From: Taudactylus pleione | Lineage: Eukaryota > Chordata > Amphibia > Anura > Myobatrachidae | Direction: 5' to 3' | DNA length: 64,000 bases | Assembly (NCBI GenBank): GCA_031769625.1 | Contig: JAUIMM010000583.1 | Location: forward strand, 1,211,501 to 1,275,500 | In this document: in pieces, positions 34,916-46,060 of the stretch | Layout: every line of letters begins with the position of its first letter | Position numbering within the stretch: the stretch's first letter is position 1 | The notes under the pieces: generated by a model | Told to the model about the DNA's origin: nothing | What the model saw: only the letters and a program-made list of their open reading frames with translations | Databases searched by the model: none | Made by a program: the position numbers and the translations under genes

Positions 34916-35208
34916 TGGTGCGTATCCACTTCGCGATTAAACAAGGCGATTGAGCGATAACGACATCGTTAACGTTCAATCGATTGTTAATTGGCCGCAA
35001 ATCGGCCAGTTTAATGTCAAAAACGACCAGCGATGCGCGTGCCTGCTGGTCGTTTTTGACATCCATTATCGCCCGAACAATCGGGGATGATTGAACGCTC
35101 ATTCAGTGTATGCAGATCAGTGTAGGCATATCAGAATGTGAAACAACTGCGCAATTACAATGTCGTAATCGTACGCTCGTTTCACAGTCGTCAAGTGGAT
35201 ACGCATTT
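34916..35208. mobile_element. MITE with GGTGCGTATCCACTT ends, TAA target
   Basis: Starts TGGTGCGTATCCACTTCG and ends CAAGTGGATACGCATTT. TAA flanks it (34913-34915 and 35209-35211). The central palindrome TCAAAAACGACCAGC/GCTGGTCGTTTTTGA spans about 35018-35060. Same family as 60862-61180 and 61184-61520. Confidence 0.8.
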
Positions 35209-35211
35209 TAA

Positions 35212-35707
35212 GGTTTCGCTATTGCTAAAGCGTACACAGACGGCCGATTGTTGCGTTCTGCGAATGCATCGCAGTGTGCGAAGGCACCACTGCGATCATA
35301 TTACCGATCACACAGACCACAGAGTCATCGCAGAGTGAGCGTTTGGGGGAGTGGTCAGAGAAACGCAGGCTTGTATCTGTTTGAACGCTGTTGCAGGGGC
35401 GTGCATAAATTAGCCACTGCGATTTGCGTACGCTGCGTGATTACTTACTGTGTGTAACAAGGTTAGCAATTTTTAAGTAAGGTCAGGGCTGCGGTAATTC
35501 TTCGCGAGGGGCTGATGGTACTCCATGTTACTGATGATTATGGAAGTTTGGAAGGTATTACGGATGTGAGATAGCAGTAGTGGGAGGCAGTGGGGGTCTC
35601 TATGCCCTCAGTGTGACGGTATTGCGATAGCATCCATTAGCATATTTTTGCAGCAGACCTGTGTGCGATTACGAGCTGCAATAACGATCCTTACTGAATC
35701 AGGCCCT
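35212..35707. other. MITE-like remnant
   Basis: Ends with ACTGAATCAGGCCCTGAG (about 35692-35710), which matches the right terminus of the element at 27532-28113. CpG-rich motifs such as GCGTACGCTGCG point to an older copy whose left end I cannot place. Confidence 0.45.
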
Positions 35708-35716
35708 GAGTACGAG

Positions 35717-36254
35717 GGAGGCAATCGGGAAGCCGACTGCCTAAATACCGGAAGCCGGCTTCCCGACTGTCTTATCCCGGCAAGGGTGAAATGCCGGGCG
35801 TCTAGATGTAGACGCCCGCATTTCCCCGACGCCGGGAGACCGGCGCCCGGCATCGCGAGCGTAGTGATGCTGGGCGCCACGAGCGGACAGCCGCGGGGGG
35901 GGAGGGTTAGGTTTAGGGTTCCCGGGGGGGACTTAGGGTTAGGCACCTCCTCGGGAGGGTTAGGGTTAGGCTAGGGGGAGGGAGGTTTAGGGTTAGGCAC
36001 CCCCCCGGGGGACTTAGGTTTAGGCAGCGGGGAAGGGGGTGGTTAGGGTTAGGCACTTGGGGGGGAAGTTAGGGTTAGGCACCCCTAAGGAGGGTTAGGG
36101 TTAGGGGGGTTAGGTTAGTGGATACTTACCTATCCACGATCGGGATTTCCAGCGCTGTCGGGCTTCCGCTGCATCGCACTCTGCTTCTGTCGGGCTGCAG
36201 CTGACTGGAATCGAGCCACCAGCCATGCGGCCGACGGTATTTCATACCAATTCC
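35717..36254 (+). mobile_element. G-rich TTAGGG family, copy 6, near-full length
   Basis: Starts GGAGGCAATCGGGAAGCCG, shares CCGGGCGTCTAGATGTAGACG and the GGTTAGGGTTAGGCACC core (about 35895-36115) with the copy at 25970, and ends TTTCATACCAATTCC. The flanks are GAGTACGAG (35708-35716) and GAGTAAGAA (36255-36263), a 9-bp repeat with two mismatches. The left flank overlaps the terminus of an older MITE. Confidence 0.75.
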
Positions 36255-36315
36255 GAGTAAGAATAGTCCTTTTATTTTGTATCCCAGAGAAAATAATCTG
36301 AGAACTCCTCCAAAC

Positions 36316-36405
36316 TGTCAGGCCGCGGTTCCCCAGACTCGCCATGCATACAGTGATTAATGTCAGGCCGCGGTTCCCCAGACTCGCCATGCATGCAGTG
36401 ATTAT
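36316..36405. repeat. 45-bp tandem duplication
   Basis: Two units starting TGTCAGGCCGCGGTTCCCC at 36316 and 36361. Confidence 0.9.
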
Positions 36406-36753
36406 CGGGATTTCTGCAGATGTGGGAACAAAGTAATGAGTGGGGGGAAGCTCCGTTCTTGCCATTGACGACACTGGTGTTCCTGCTTCGTATGCCCACC
36501 TGAACCCTCCACCCATGGTGCCCTGACCTGAGATTAGGGCGCCTTACTAGGTAGAAGGGGCCCTTTTCACATTTACGAGTCATGTATATAGGAGCCCCCT
36601 GTGTGCACACATGAGCTATGAATGCAGGTCCACATGATTATAGAGGAGTCTCTGTATTTTTCTGCTGTGTCCGTTTATTTAAACGCTTATCAATATTTTA
36701 GAAGACGTTTTGTGTTTTATGTATTAACTTTGTTTTTGTTTTTTCTCTTACAG

Positions 36754-36783
36754 TTAAAAAGGCCAAACTTCAGGGCCCCCCAG
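36754..36783 (+). CDS. UNC13B: UNC13B exon encoding residues just after the start of the C2A domain (30-nt micro-exon)
   Basis: UNC13/Munc13 proteins prime synaptic vesicles for fusion. The N-terminal C2A domain, found in Munc13-1 and the ubiquitous Munc13-2 form, binds RIM or forms homodimers. This 30-nt exon is bounded by a strong acceptor (long T-rich tract, then CTCTTACAG, with a possible branch point TTAAC near 36724) and a consensus donor CAG/GTAAGT. It begins with the last two bases of a valine codon and ends with the first base of an aspartate codon, so it is phase 1-1. It reads (V)KKAKLQGPP. The match to the KRAKFQGSP-like start of UNC13B is better than to the KKAKFDGAQ-like start of UNC13A. 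Joined to 47733 it makes one frame. The upstream exon with the start codon was not found, so it probably lies left of the window. Confidence 0.8.
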
Positions 36784-36799
36784 GTAAGTGTCCCCCTCT

Positions 36800-37030
36800 C
36801 TGTACACACTGTAGTTTATAGGCGTGTTCCATGGCATCTCATCCGATGGTGCTCGATCGCACCGATGGTTGCATACACTTCCTGGACATGACGTGTATTA
36901 GTGGGCGCCTGCATACACAATGTGATCGCACGCTAAGACATAGTGGGCGTGCTAATGCCTTGCCGTGCGATCGCCTGCCTTGCCGAATATGCATACGCCT
37001 CTAGCGTGCGGGTGTGAATCAGGCCTCTGA
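36800..37030. other. Probable MITE remnant in the intron
   Basis: Dense in short CpG-containing motifs such as GCGATCGC and GATGGTTGCATAC. Ends with GTGTGAATCAGGCCTCTGAG, close to the GGGCCTGATTCA terminus family. The left end is not clear. Confidence 0.4.
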
Positions 37031-38027
37031 GATCACGGTCTCTAGTAGGAATGCATAGTGTGATCACAGTGCGCACCGTAGCGTGGTGTATGCAGTCGCG
37101 AGCAAACGCATGGCGCGATGCCTGCATACATTTGTGGCGTGAACAGCCACAATGTAACTGAGCGCATCTGTATGGCAGATGGTAAGGGGGGGGATTGCAG
37201 ATTGTTATCCCAACCAGATGTCCCCATTCAAACTCCCTCCTGTCCTGTAACCGCACACGACTGGTTAACGTGGAGCGCGGCTGATATCTCCTGACGCATG
37301 TCGCTGTGGGCTGAATGTATGGGGAGAAGTTTCAGCTGTCCTAGATAGTGAATGTCAGGGTGGTTGGTGGTCCTCAGATGAAAGATGACTTCTCTGAGCT
37401 AAAAGATAGACACAGGGCCTATACGCAGGATAAGAGGAATAATTCTGTACAATTGTTCCCAGGGATCTGCAGCTTTCTGCTAATACATTAATCCCCATCC
37501 GCTACCCTGTGCTGGTTTAACCCCATCGCTGCCATGAATCTGTGTTACAGCTCGGCTTAGATGGCAACACTCTAGTCTCAGACTGACAGTAGGATCTGAC
37601 CACAGGCTGAGTGCTCTCCTGATCCCCAGTAGAGGGTAGAAGGATTAGACCTGGGCTGTCAGGCTGAGCAGGGTGCAGCGTAATTACAGGATGACGGTGC
37701 TGCGGTGTCTCCCTGTTGCATGTGGGTTGTTTTAATGGTTTTAAAATGCATTCTTGAAATGTTTTTATTCATTAAATTGTGATGGGACTATAGTAATCCG
37801 ACTCGCAAAGCTCCGTTCATCTGGTCTGTGTTGCATGGTTCTCCTAAAGTGCCATCTAGTGGCAGAGAAATGGATTGCAGGAGGTTTCAGGGTTATCGTC
37901 TGGGAATAATGCTTGAGCCTTGACCCTGATACAATGTGTGCGGTAATCTACTGTATTATGTTGCCTTAAGCAGTTGGTGTTACACTTGTATGGTCTTATG
38001 AAACAGAAAATATATCTCGCTTTTATA
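37031..38027. other. Intron sequence without recognised feature
   Basis: No repeat ends or exon-like frames recognised. Confidence 0.3.
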
Positions 38028-38029
38028 TA

Positions 38030-39619
38030 CCGCGCATCCGGAAAGTATTCACAACGCTTCACTTTTTCCACATTTTCTTATGTTACAGCTTTATTCCAAA
38101 ATAGAATAAATTAATTTTTGTCCTCAAAATTTTACACACAATACCCCATAATGACAACGTTTAAAGTTTTTTTTTGCAAATTTAATAAAAAAAAAAAAAA
38201 AAAGAAAACACACTAAAATCACATGTACAGAAGTATTCACAGCCTTTGCCATGAAGCTCAAAATTGAGCTCAGGTGCATCCTGTTTCCACTGATCATCCT
38301 TGAGATGTTCCTACAGCTTAATTGGAGTCCACCTGTGGTAAATTCAGTTGTTTGGACATGATTTTGAAAGGCATGCACCTGTCTATATAAGGTCCCACAC
38401 TTGACAGTGCATGTCAGAGCACAAACCAAGCAAGAAGTCCAAGGAACTGTCTGTAGACCCCCGAGACAGGATTGTCTCGAGGCACAAATCTGGGGAAGGG
38501 TACAGAAAAATATCTGCTGCTTTTGAAGGTCCCATTGAGCACAGTGGCCTCCATCATCCGTAAACGGAAGAAGTTCGAGTTGGCCGGCCTTCTAAACTGA
38601 GCGATTGGGGGAGAAAGGCCCTTGTCAGGGAGGTGACCAAGAACCCGATGGTCACTCTGTCAGAGCTACAGCCTTCCTCTGTGGAGAGAGGAGAACCTTC
38701 CAGAAGGACAACCATCTCTGCAGCAATCCACCAATCAGGCCTGTATGGTAGAGTGGCCAGACGGAAGCCACTCCTTAGTAAAAAGCACATGGCAGCCCGC
38801 CTGGAATTTGCCAAAATGCACCTGAAGGACACTCAGACCATGAGAGACAAGGATTGAACTCTTTGGCGTGAATGCCAGGCGTTCTATTTAGAGGAAACCA
38901 GGCACCGCTCATCACCAGGCCAATACCATCCCTACATTGAATCATGGTGGTAGCAGCATCATGCTGTGGGATGTTTTTCAGCAGCAGGAACTGGGAGACT
39001 AGTCAAGATAGAGGGAAAGATGAACAATGTATAGAGACATCCTGGATGAAAACCTGATCCAGAGCACTCTTGACCTCAGATTGGGGCGACGGTTCATCTT
39101 TCAGCAGGAGAACGACCCTAAGCACACAGCCAAGATATGAAAGCAGTGGCTTCAGGACAACTCTGTGAATGTCCTTGAGTGGCCCAGCCAGAGCCCAGAC
39201 TTGAATCCGATTGAACATCTCTGGAGAGATGTGAAAATGGCTGTGCACCGACGCTTCCCATCCAACCTGATGGAGCTTGAGAGGTGCTGCAAAGTGGAAT
39301 GGGCGAAACTGGCCAAAGATAGGTGTGCCAAGCTCGTGGCATCATATTCAAAAAGACTTGAGGCTGTAATTGCTGCCAAACGTGCATCAACAAAGTATTG
39401 AGCAAAGGCTGTGAATACTTATGTACATGTGATTTCTTAGTTATTTTTTTTCAATTAAATTTGCAAAAATCTAAAAAAAAATCTTTACACGTTGTCCTTA
39501 TGGGGTATTGTGTGTAGAATTTTGTGGACAAAAATGAATTTATTCCATTTTGGAATAAGGCTGTAACATAACAAAATGTGGAAAAAGTGAAGCGTTGTGA
39601 ATACTTTCCGTATGCACTG
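38030..39619 (+). mobile_element. Tc1/mariner element (copy B), full length but decayed
   Basis: The inverted terminal repeats are over 80 bp long. The left starts CCGCGCATCCGGAAAGTATT and the right is its near-complement, ending CCGTATGCACTG. TA flanks both ends (38028-38029 and 39620-39621). Each terminal repeat also holds an inner block ending GTATTCACAGCCTTTG or its complement. The length, about 1.59 kb, is that of an intact Tc1 element. The transposase gene inside is broken. Confidence 0.95.
38427..39401 (+). pseudogene. Tc1 transposase pseudogene (copy B)
   Basis: In order: a degenerate start (SKELSVD, then DRIVSRHKSGEGY), the helix-turn-helix DNA-binding part, then VTKNPMVTLSEL and RRTTISAAIHQSGLYGRVAR. 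Next come GVNARR, HHQANTIPT, LWDVFQQQE-like sequence, [13 protein letters not shown] and WPSQSPDLNPIEHLWRD. It ends RLEAVIAAKRASTKY. The start codon is lost, several indels shift the frame, and stop codons occur after MRDKD and in AKI*K. The second catalytic block reads QQENDPKH with an E-N-D pattern close to family consensus. It is inactive. Confidence 0.93.
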
Positions 39620-39621
39620 TA

Positions 39622-41085
39622 TAGGGACATAATTCTTTCATCTAGTCCTCACAAAGTCCTAATATGTGATTAATCGAAGTATTAGGACAAATAATCCAGA
39701 ACAATAACCCGCTCAGTAATAGTAAGATGTAAAGGTACTGTATGTACATCCAGTAATGACCCATATGTGGGAATTATCGCGTCTTTCTTCCTAATAACTG
39801 TAATGAAAAGATATTTTGCGCTCTGCACTTAGGGGCCTGATTTAGAAATGTACACTGGCGATTTTTACACAGTACAAGCGATTATTTTTATTGCTGTAGC
39901 GTACGTGTCCGTCACACTGTGCACGCGCTGGGATTGTCTTGTGATTCTGTACGAACAGAGAACCCATTTGCGAAGTGAGTGACAGGTAGTCAGCGTTTGG
40001 GGGGGGGGGGGGGGGGGCGAGGTAAAAAAAAACCACAGGTGTGTCTGACCGTTTAAACTCCGTTACGTGGACGTGCATAAATTATCCATTGTGATCTCCG
40101 ACGCAACATGAGCCCTTACTAATTGCTCGTTCAAGTTCTCAGGGCGACGGTTAGGATGCTTTACATCTGGCAGGTTCAGTTTACCGCTGTCCCCATGTGC
40201 CGTACCCATCCCAACATCTTCTCATATTCACCACCGGTCCATCTATTCCGACCACACGGCGGTTCGGCTGGAGGCCGTCCTCGCTGCTGCTGATGTGACT
40301 CGTCATACACAAACTCCATTTGTACAATTGTTACAGAAATCCTGTGAGAAATGGGTTGGAGGTTCCCTTCGCAGTGGAAGGGGTTAGATTTAGATTTCGG
40401 TGACCTGTATGAAAGCACTAAATTACTTTTATTTGGCTGCAAAATGTGATCTTCATGCATGTACATCTCCTCATTGCGCGGTCACTGACTGAGAAGACGA
40501 TCGTCTGGATTTACCAAACCCACGTCTCTGGCGGGAATTGGGGTTTGTGATTGTCAGCGGGAATATTAATGCTGAATGCGAGGAGATGGCCGGGCTCGGG
40601 CAGAGCTCGTGTGTGGGCATGGAGGGATGTGTTACACCTGTAGAAGTGTTAGCAGGAATGGCAGTGCCAGTTAGGTGGTGCCCTCTGGGGGCCTCATAGA
40701 CACTAGGGTGCAGCCCTCTCTGGTGATGAGGTAAGTGGCATTGTGCCTGTGCCTCTCATACAATATATTTCTATGCCCGGTGTCCGTCCTCCAGTAGTAA
40801 GGACAAATGGCTGGCTGGTGCCCAGTAATCCGTCCCATCGCCCCCCCCCCCCCCACATGTCAGTAGCTGCTGCTCAGCGTCTCATTATTCTTGGCTTCTA
40901 TTTTCAGTATTTTTAGTGTTACCTCCTGTGGGGGTCAGTGATGTATACAGGGTGTGGTCACTTCTCCCCTGCTGGTTATCAGCAGTGTATCCAGCTCTGT
41001 ATGTGCTCCCTCCTGCTGTTGGATATAGATTCATGGCACTAATACCTTCCTCTAATAATGAATAGGTTGTATAGCTATAGATACG
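39622..41085. other. Intron sequence with MITE-like remnant and homopolymers
   Basis: At 39834 GGGGCCTGATTTAGAAATG resembles the GGGCCTGATTCA MITE terminus, but the right end is unclear. A run of about 19 G is at 39999-40017 and a poly-C tract at about 40841-40854. No exon recognised. Confidence 0.4.
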
Positions 41086-41695
41086 GGTTGGTTACAGGAT
41101 CCCAATTGGGATTTCGTAATCATTATAACCCCAACCCTACCCTCAACCCCCCTGCAGCCTAACCGTAACCCTCCCCTCCTGCAGCCTAACCCTAACCCAC
41201 CCCCTAACCCTCCCCTCCCGCAGCTTAACCCACCCCCTAACCCTCCCCTCCCACAGCTTAACCCTCCCCTCCTGCAGCCTAACCCACCCCCTAACCCTCC
41301 CCTCCCCTCCCACAGCTTAACCCACCTCCTAACCCTCCCCTCCCACAGCTTAACCCTCCGCTTAACCCTCCCCCTAACCCTCCCCTCCCACAGCTTAACC
41401 CTCCCCCTAACCCTCCCCTCCCACAGCTTAACCCTCCCCTCCCACAGCTTAACCCTCCCCCTAACCCTCCCCTTCTGCAGCCTAACCCTAACCCTCTCCT
41501 CCTGTAACCCAACCTTAACCCTCCCCTCCCACAGCCAAACCCTAACCCTCCACCTAACCCTAACCTCCCGCAGCCTAACCCTGCCTCTAACCCTAATACT
41601 TACCTCCGCGGTCTGTCGGTATTCTGACATTCGGGACGCCGCTCTCTGCATTGTGACCGTCGGCGTTCTGACTGCCAGGATACTGAATACATCTC
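41086..41695 (-). mobile_element. G-rich TTAGGG family, copy 7, reverse orientation with expanded core
   Basis: Read on the - strand, it starts near GATGTATTCAGTATCCTGGC and ends GGATCCTGTAACCAACC, matching the termini of the copy at 33941. The core (41125-41610) is a C-rich tandem array on the + strand of CCCTAACCCTCCCCTCC and CACAGCTTAACCC units. It is much longer than in other copies, so it has expanded into a minisatellite. The flanking 9-mers agree only partly. Confidence 0.7.
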
Positions 41696-42543
41696 ATCGT
41701 TACCATCTAACTTACAGGGGTAGAGGTAGATTTGCAAATGTGTGTGAGATTTTTAAATAACTTTCAGAGTGTAGATTAAGTTCTGGCTTTGGTGATTACA
41801 GAAGACACTGGTGTGCGGAGGAGCCGCTGTCCAGCTACCAGTATCCCCCCAGTTAGATATACGCGAGGCAGTGCTGCTGTATAATAATAAGATCAGTGAT
41901 TTATTAAAAAGCAAATATCCTTCAAACCTTATTGGTGCTGAGTGTAACGGTTATTCAGAAAGCGAATAAGAACCTTGACCATAAGCACATTTTGCGCTGG
42001 CTATCGCTTCTACCAGTAGGTAGCGGTGTATGTATGGGGGTTATCCGGTATAACCTGCGCACACTTTACCAGCAGTGAAGTTTGAATGTAACTGCGATAA
42101 TAATAAAACTAATTTGTGCCACTTGTTATGTTACATTTATCGTGAAATGTAAGTGTGAGCCGCAATGTGATAATTAAATTACAAGACCACTGAAAATTGA
42201 CTCAGGGAGGGGGGGAATCAGTTAATTTTTAGGCGATTTTACCACCGAGCATTGATGTTTGACTGCGCACATATCCGACGCGGACTTATGCGGTAGCTGT
42301 TACATTGCCAATTTTACTGCACCCCTCCATGTGTGTGAGACAAAATGGCGGCATCGCTGTGTAGTTGAATTGTCTCCCTGGAACATTTTGATTAAAGTAT
42401 AAACACTTTTGATTTTATGGAGTGTGCATTGGAGCGAGTGACCGTATAAATAATACGTGTATAATGGCCGACTGATTTTTTATTTTTTTAAGATAGGACT
42501 GTACGCCCAGCAAACCGCAGTTTAAACTGTTTTGAACGGTGTA
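41696..42543. other. Intron sequence, nothing firm
   Basis: GGGGGGAATCAGTTAATTTT near 42210 may be a MITE terminus without a partner. Otherwise nothing is recognised. Confidence 0.3.
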
Positions 42544-42622
42544 CACCGATCAACTATAACATTAAAACCACTGACAGGTGAAGTGAGTAACACAGATTAT
42601 CTTGTTACAAAGGCACCAGACA

Positions 42623-43145
42623 GGGGGAGATGTATTATAGCGGCACGTATCGTGCCGCTATGACTCTTCATGCTTCGCCTCTTTACTGAGGCGAAGCAGG
42701 AAGCACTAACGGTGAGGTGTAAGAACATCTCATGGGCCGGAGCGCTCCCCCCTCCAGTGAACCCAGCTAGAGCATCAGCCTAGTGCTGATCCGCTGTCTT
42801 ACTCCCGGCTGGCTCCACTGAGCATGCGCGGGATCTCGCAAGTATCGCAAGATCCAGCGTGGAGACAGCAGCCACCACAGCAGGGACAGCGCTAGCCCTA
42901 CTGTGGGTATAGGGCATCGCCAGGCTACAACTGTCAATAGCAATAGCTGCAGCGGGCGCAATGGTCAGATGAACTGACCGTTCATACATTGCCCAGGCTA
43001 TCGGCGCTGCTAACTTGTAGATAGCAGCGACGATAATAACAGGGGCACCTAGCTCTCCCAATCATACATGGGGGGGGGAGCTGTTTCAGCACACATAGCA
43101 TGCGCTGATGCCGCTTTGGTGGTTACATCTACCCCAAGGGGTGGG
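42623..43145. mobile_element. MITE nested in Tc1 copy C
   Basis: Left end GGGGGAGATGTATTATAGCGG; complement of the right end GGGGTAGATGTAACCACC. Tc1 sequence continues directly on both sides (AAAGGCACC before, AAGGGGTGGGATAT after). Inner inverted blocks such as CGGCACGTATCGTGCCG are visible. No clear target repeat. Confidence 0.75.
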
Positions 43146-43183
43146 ATATATATTGGGCAGCAAGTGAACACTCTTTTCTTGAA

Positions 43184-43745
43184 GTTGATGTGTCGGAAGC
43201 AGGAAACATGGGCACGTGTAAGGATCTGAGCGAGGGATAAATTGTGATGGCGAGACGACAGGGTCAGACCCCACAGAAGAGCTACTGTGGCACGATTTGC
43301 TGATAAAGTGAATGCTGGCTATGAGAGAGGTGCCAGAACACACACAGCATCGCACCTTGCTGTATATGGGGCTGGGTATCCGCAGACTGATCAGAGGACC
43401 GCAGAAAGCGCTGACATTGGGCACGTGAGTATCAGGACTGGACCATGGAGAAAAAAGGCGGCCTGGTCTGATGAATCGCGTTTTCTTCTGCATCGCATGG
43501 CGGCCGGGTGCGTGTGCGTCGTTTACCTGGGGAAGAGATGGCACCAGGATGGGGGGAGAAGGAAAGCCGGCAGAGGCAGTGTGATGCTCTGGGTAATGTT
43601 CTGCTGGGAAACCCTGGCTCCTGCCATTCATGTGGATGTTACTGTGACACGTACCAGCTACCTAACCATTGCTGCAAACAAGCACAACCCTTCATGGTAA
43701 CAGTGCCCCCTGCTGGCAGCGGCCTCTTTCAACAGGATAGGGCGT
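43184..43745 (+). pseudogene. Tc1 transposase fragment (copy C)
   Basis: Readable blocks in shifting frames: a start region ending DLSEG, HRRATVARFADKVNAG, the segment with RTHTASHLAVYGAGY, VAWSDESRF-like AAWSDESRFLLHRM with the catalytic aspartate, then VRVRRLPGEEMAPG and LFQQDRAS, which holds the second aspartate region. Sequence between about 43260 and 43275 is deleted relative to a full transposase, and the C-terminus is missing. It is inactive. Confidence 0.85.
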
Positions 43746-43763
43746 CCTGACACTGCAATCATT

Positions 43764-44007
43764 GGGCCCGATTCATTACGGATCACTCTGGCGATCACGG
43801 CTGGGATTATGCGCGCAGATCTGCTACTGAAAATATGCTAATGACTGCAATCGCAAAGCCATCACTCAGCCAGCATAGAGACACCCACTACCACTATCTC
43901 ACATCCGTAATACCTCGCAGTCCTGTGTATACATCAGGAACATAGAGTAACATCGGACCCTCACGCACAATTACAACTGGTCTGACCTTACTCCAGAAAT
44001 TGCTGCG
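43764..44007. repeat. Dispersed repeat starting GGGCCCGATTCATTACGG, copy 2
   Basis: Second copy of the repeat at 8975-9172, with the same order of shared blocks. Its start coincides with the breakpoint of Tc1 copy C. Confidence 0.7.
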
Positions 44008-44308
44008 TATGTGGCAAATTTATGCACACTAAATTGCATCAAAGAGGTTCTTGGCATAATAATGACCATAATTATGGGCCTGCCCACCGCATCCAGGTGA
44101 CCTCTTATCAGGCAGGTCCCTAACACTCCTATGGAATAAGTACAGGGCAGGTGACCCCATCCCCCCCCCAGCCCAACCCAGTAGAACCTCCCCATGGCAT
44201 CACACTAATGTGAAATTACAAGTCATGGTTAAAGAAATATAAAACTCCTGTGTGTGAAGTCCTACATAAGTAAGAGGTTATAGTCACAAGTCTAAGAAGT
44301 GCTACGTA

Positions 44309-44310
<2 letters not shown>

Positions 44311-44349
<39 letters not shown>

Positions 44350-44350
44350 C
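44311..44350. repeat. (TG)n(TA)n microsatellite
   Basis: About nine TG followed by about ten TA. It sits close to the 3' break of the Penelope-like relic. Confidence 0.95.
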
Positions 44351-44539
44351 TAAAGTGGTGAAAAAGTGTACATTATGATGTCATTAAAGTCATTGTATTA
44401 ATCTTCATCCAACCTCGAGTTAGGGCGTTTTTTTAAGACAAAATCTATTTCTCTTTTTATTTCATTGACCGGTTTTGGTTTCCAGTCTCGCATACATGTG
44501 TATCCTCTTATAGTTTCATCACTTCATAGTCTACCTAAT

Positions 44540-45773
44540 TTTGGACAACTATGGCCCTGCCCTTATCGGCTGGCCTGATAACAATATGTGGGTTGTGTCT
44601 CAGTCTCCATAGTGCCATCTTTTCATAAGAAGGGTAAAGAAGGTAAATAATCATAGATTTTAGATGTGTTGTTAGAATTGATGTCATTGTTCACCAACCT
44701 TAGGTAAGTTCTCAAGCTTGCATTGGTTGAAGGTGGCTCAAAGTCTGAAGGTCTTTTATAAAAAATGTTTTGCTTTAGGTGTACCCACATCACAAGAGAA
44801 GAACTCTTTAACCTCATAGTTCTGCCAATTTTGTATAAATCGATAGATTTCTCAAAACTACTATATCTGTATGTAGGTACAAGCGTTAACCCCTTAGCCA
44901 AAAGTTTAATCTCTGGTTCACTTAGAAGTACATCACGTAGGTTAAAGACAGTACTTGGGTCCGCCTCCTGCGGCCTTGATTTCTTAATCCCTACCCTCTA
45001 CGGATGCGGCCAATGATTCTTAATTTTCCGGGGTCTGGGTAGGTTGGTTCCTGATCTGTACCTCGATCTAAACATTTTTTTTATTGGGTTGTACGCCTTC
45101 ATTCACCTCCGTATCTGAGGGCAACAGAGAAGATCCTGAGTCCGTTGGGAAGCGGGGTACGCGCCTATGTTTATACCCTCTATTCGGGCGGCCTGGTCTT
45201 TCCTGTGTTTTTGTTTCCAACCAACCATCTGTAGACAGTGTGATTTTTTTGGTAATCCATTGTCACCGTGGTCAGTTTTTTCCTCCTTGAAGGCAGTAAG
45301 ATCCTTCTTGTAAGTATCGACTTGGTTCTGTAATCGTTCCAGCCAATTTGAACTTTTGTTTTCCCTCAATGTGGGTAAATAGGTAAAATTCAGTTGTTCT
45401 ACTTCCACTTTTACTTTCTGCAACTCTTTGCCAACCTCCTCAATAACGACTATCCTTGAGTCCAGAGAACACTTGTTGAGGATCCCGCACCACATACTAC
45501 AGAATACCGGGTTGTTTCTTCCCAAGGTCAGAATATTATGAATACGGAACCCTCTTGGTATCTGCTTCCTACGATGATACTCGGAACGAAATTGACCGTG
45601 TAGTAATAAATCAACCTCTCTGTCCTACGGAGCTTTAGCAGCCTATAAAACAAGTCAGCTGATGTTTCGGCTGGTAGTGAATGGAAGTCTAATTTATCGA
45701 ACAGAACCTTTTTCAAGCTCCTCATCTGTAAAGGAGATTGCTCCACACTGTGCTTGGGAGAGTAGTCCATCAT
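44540..45773 (-). pseudogene. Penelope-like reverse transcriptase, N-terminal part (pseudogene)
   Basis: From the 5' side on the - strand: a segment ending VPSIIVGSRYQEGSVF (45528-45773); a coiled-coil-like stretch with EEVGKELQKVKVEVEQLN (45103-45525); then KGLTLVPTYRYSSFEKSIDL and the pre-RT block (44623-44901). In another frame HIVIRPADKGRAIVVQN follows (about 44538-44592). The KGL.F.PT and I.KPADKGGA.VV blocks are characteristic of Penelope-like elements just before and at the start of the RT fingers. At least two frameshifts and a stop after IVVQN break it. Confidence 0.75.
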
Positions 45774-46060
45774 CTAACAGTGCAATTCCTCCTTGTGCCA
45801 TCTTCCCACTTAAAGTCAAATGGAATCAATACTCCTAAGTCCAAAAGGAAAAGAGAAGCCACTGTCCAAAAATGTCGTCACTATTTAAACATCTATTTTT
45901 CAACAAAAGAATATTGATGAGTGCCAGGAAGGAAAATCAGGTTCCAATAATATTCATATATGATAATATATTCATAATAATATATGATAATAATATTCAT
46001 ACATCTAGATTATGCAACAAGGGGTGCTCCACAAGATCACTTCAAGATCCAGTAGATCTC

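Larger units (their letters stand above)
42544..43750 (+). mobile_element. Tc1/mariner element (copy C), 3' truncated, different subfamily
   Basis: The left end reads CACCGATCAACTATAACATT then AAAACCACTGACAGGTG, preceded by TA (42542-42543). This is a Tc1 terminal repeat unlike copies A and B. A MITE interrupts it at 42623-43145. The element breaks off near 43750, so the right terminal repeat is absent. It meets a dispersed repeat at 43764. Confidence 0.9.

Noticed and set aside
1..36753. First coding exon of UNC13B (MSLLCV-type start)
   Set aside because: I scanned for an ATG followed by Ser-Leu-Leu-Cys-Val codons and a donor and did not find one. It probably lies left of the window, though a visual search can miss so short an exon.
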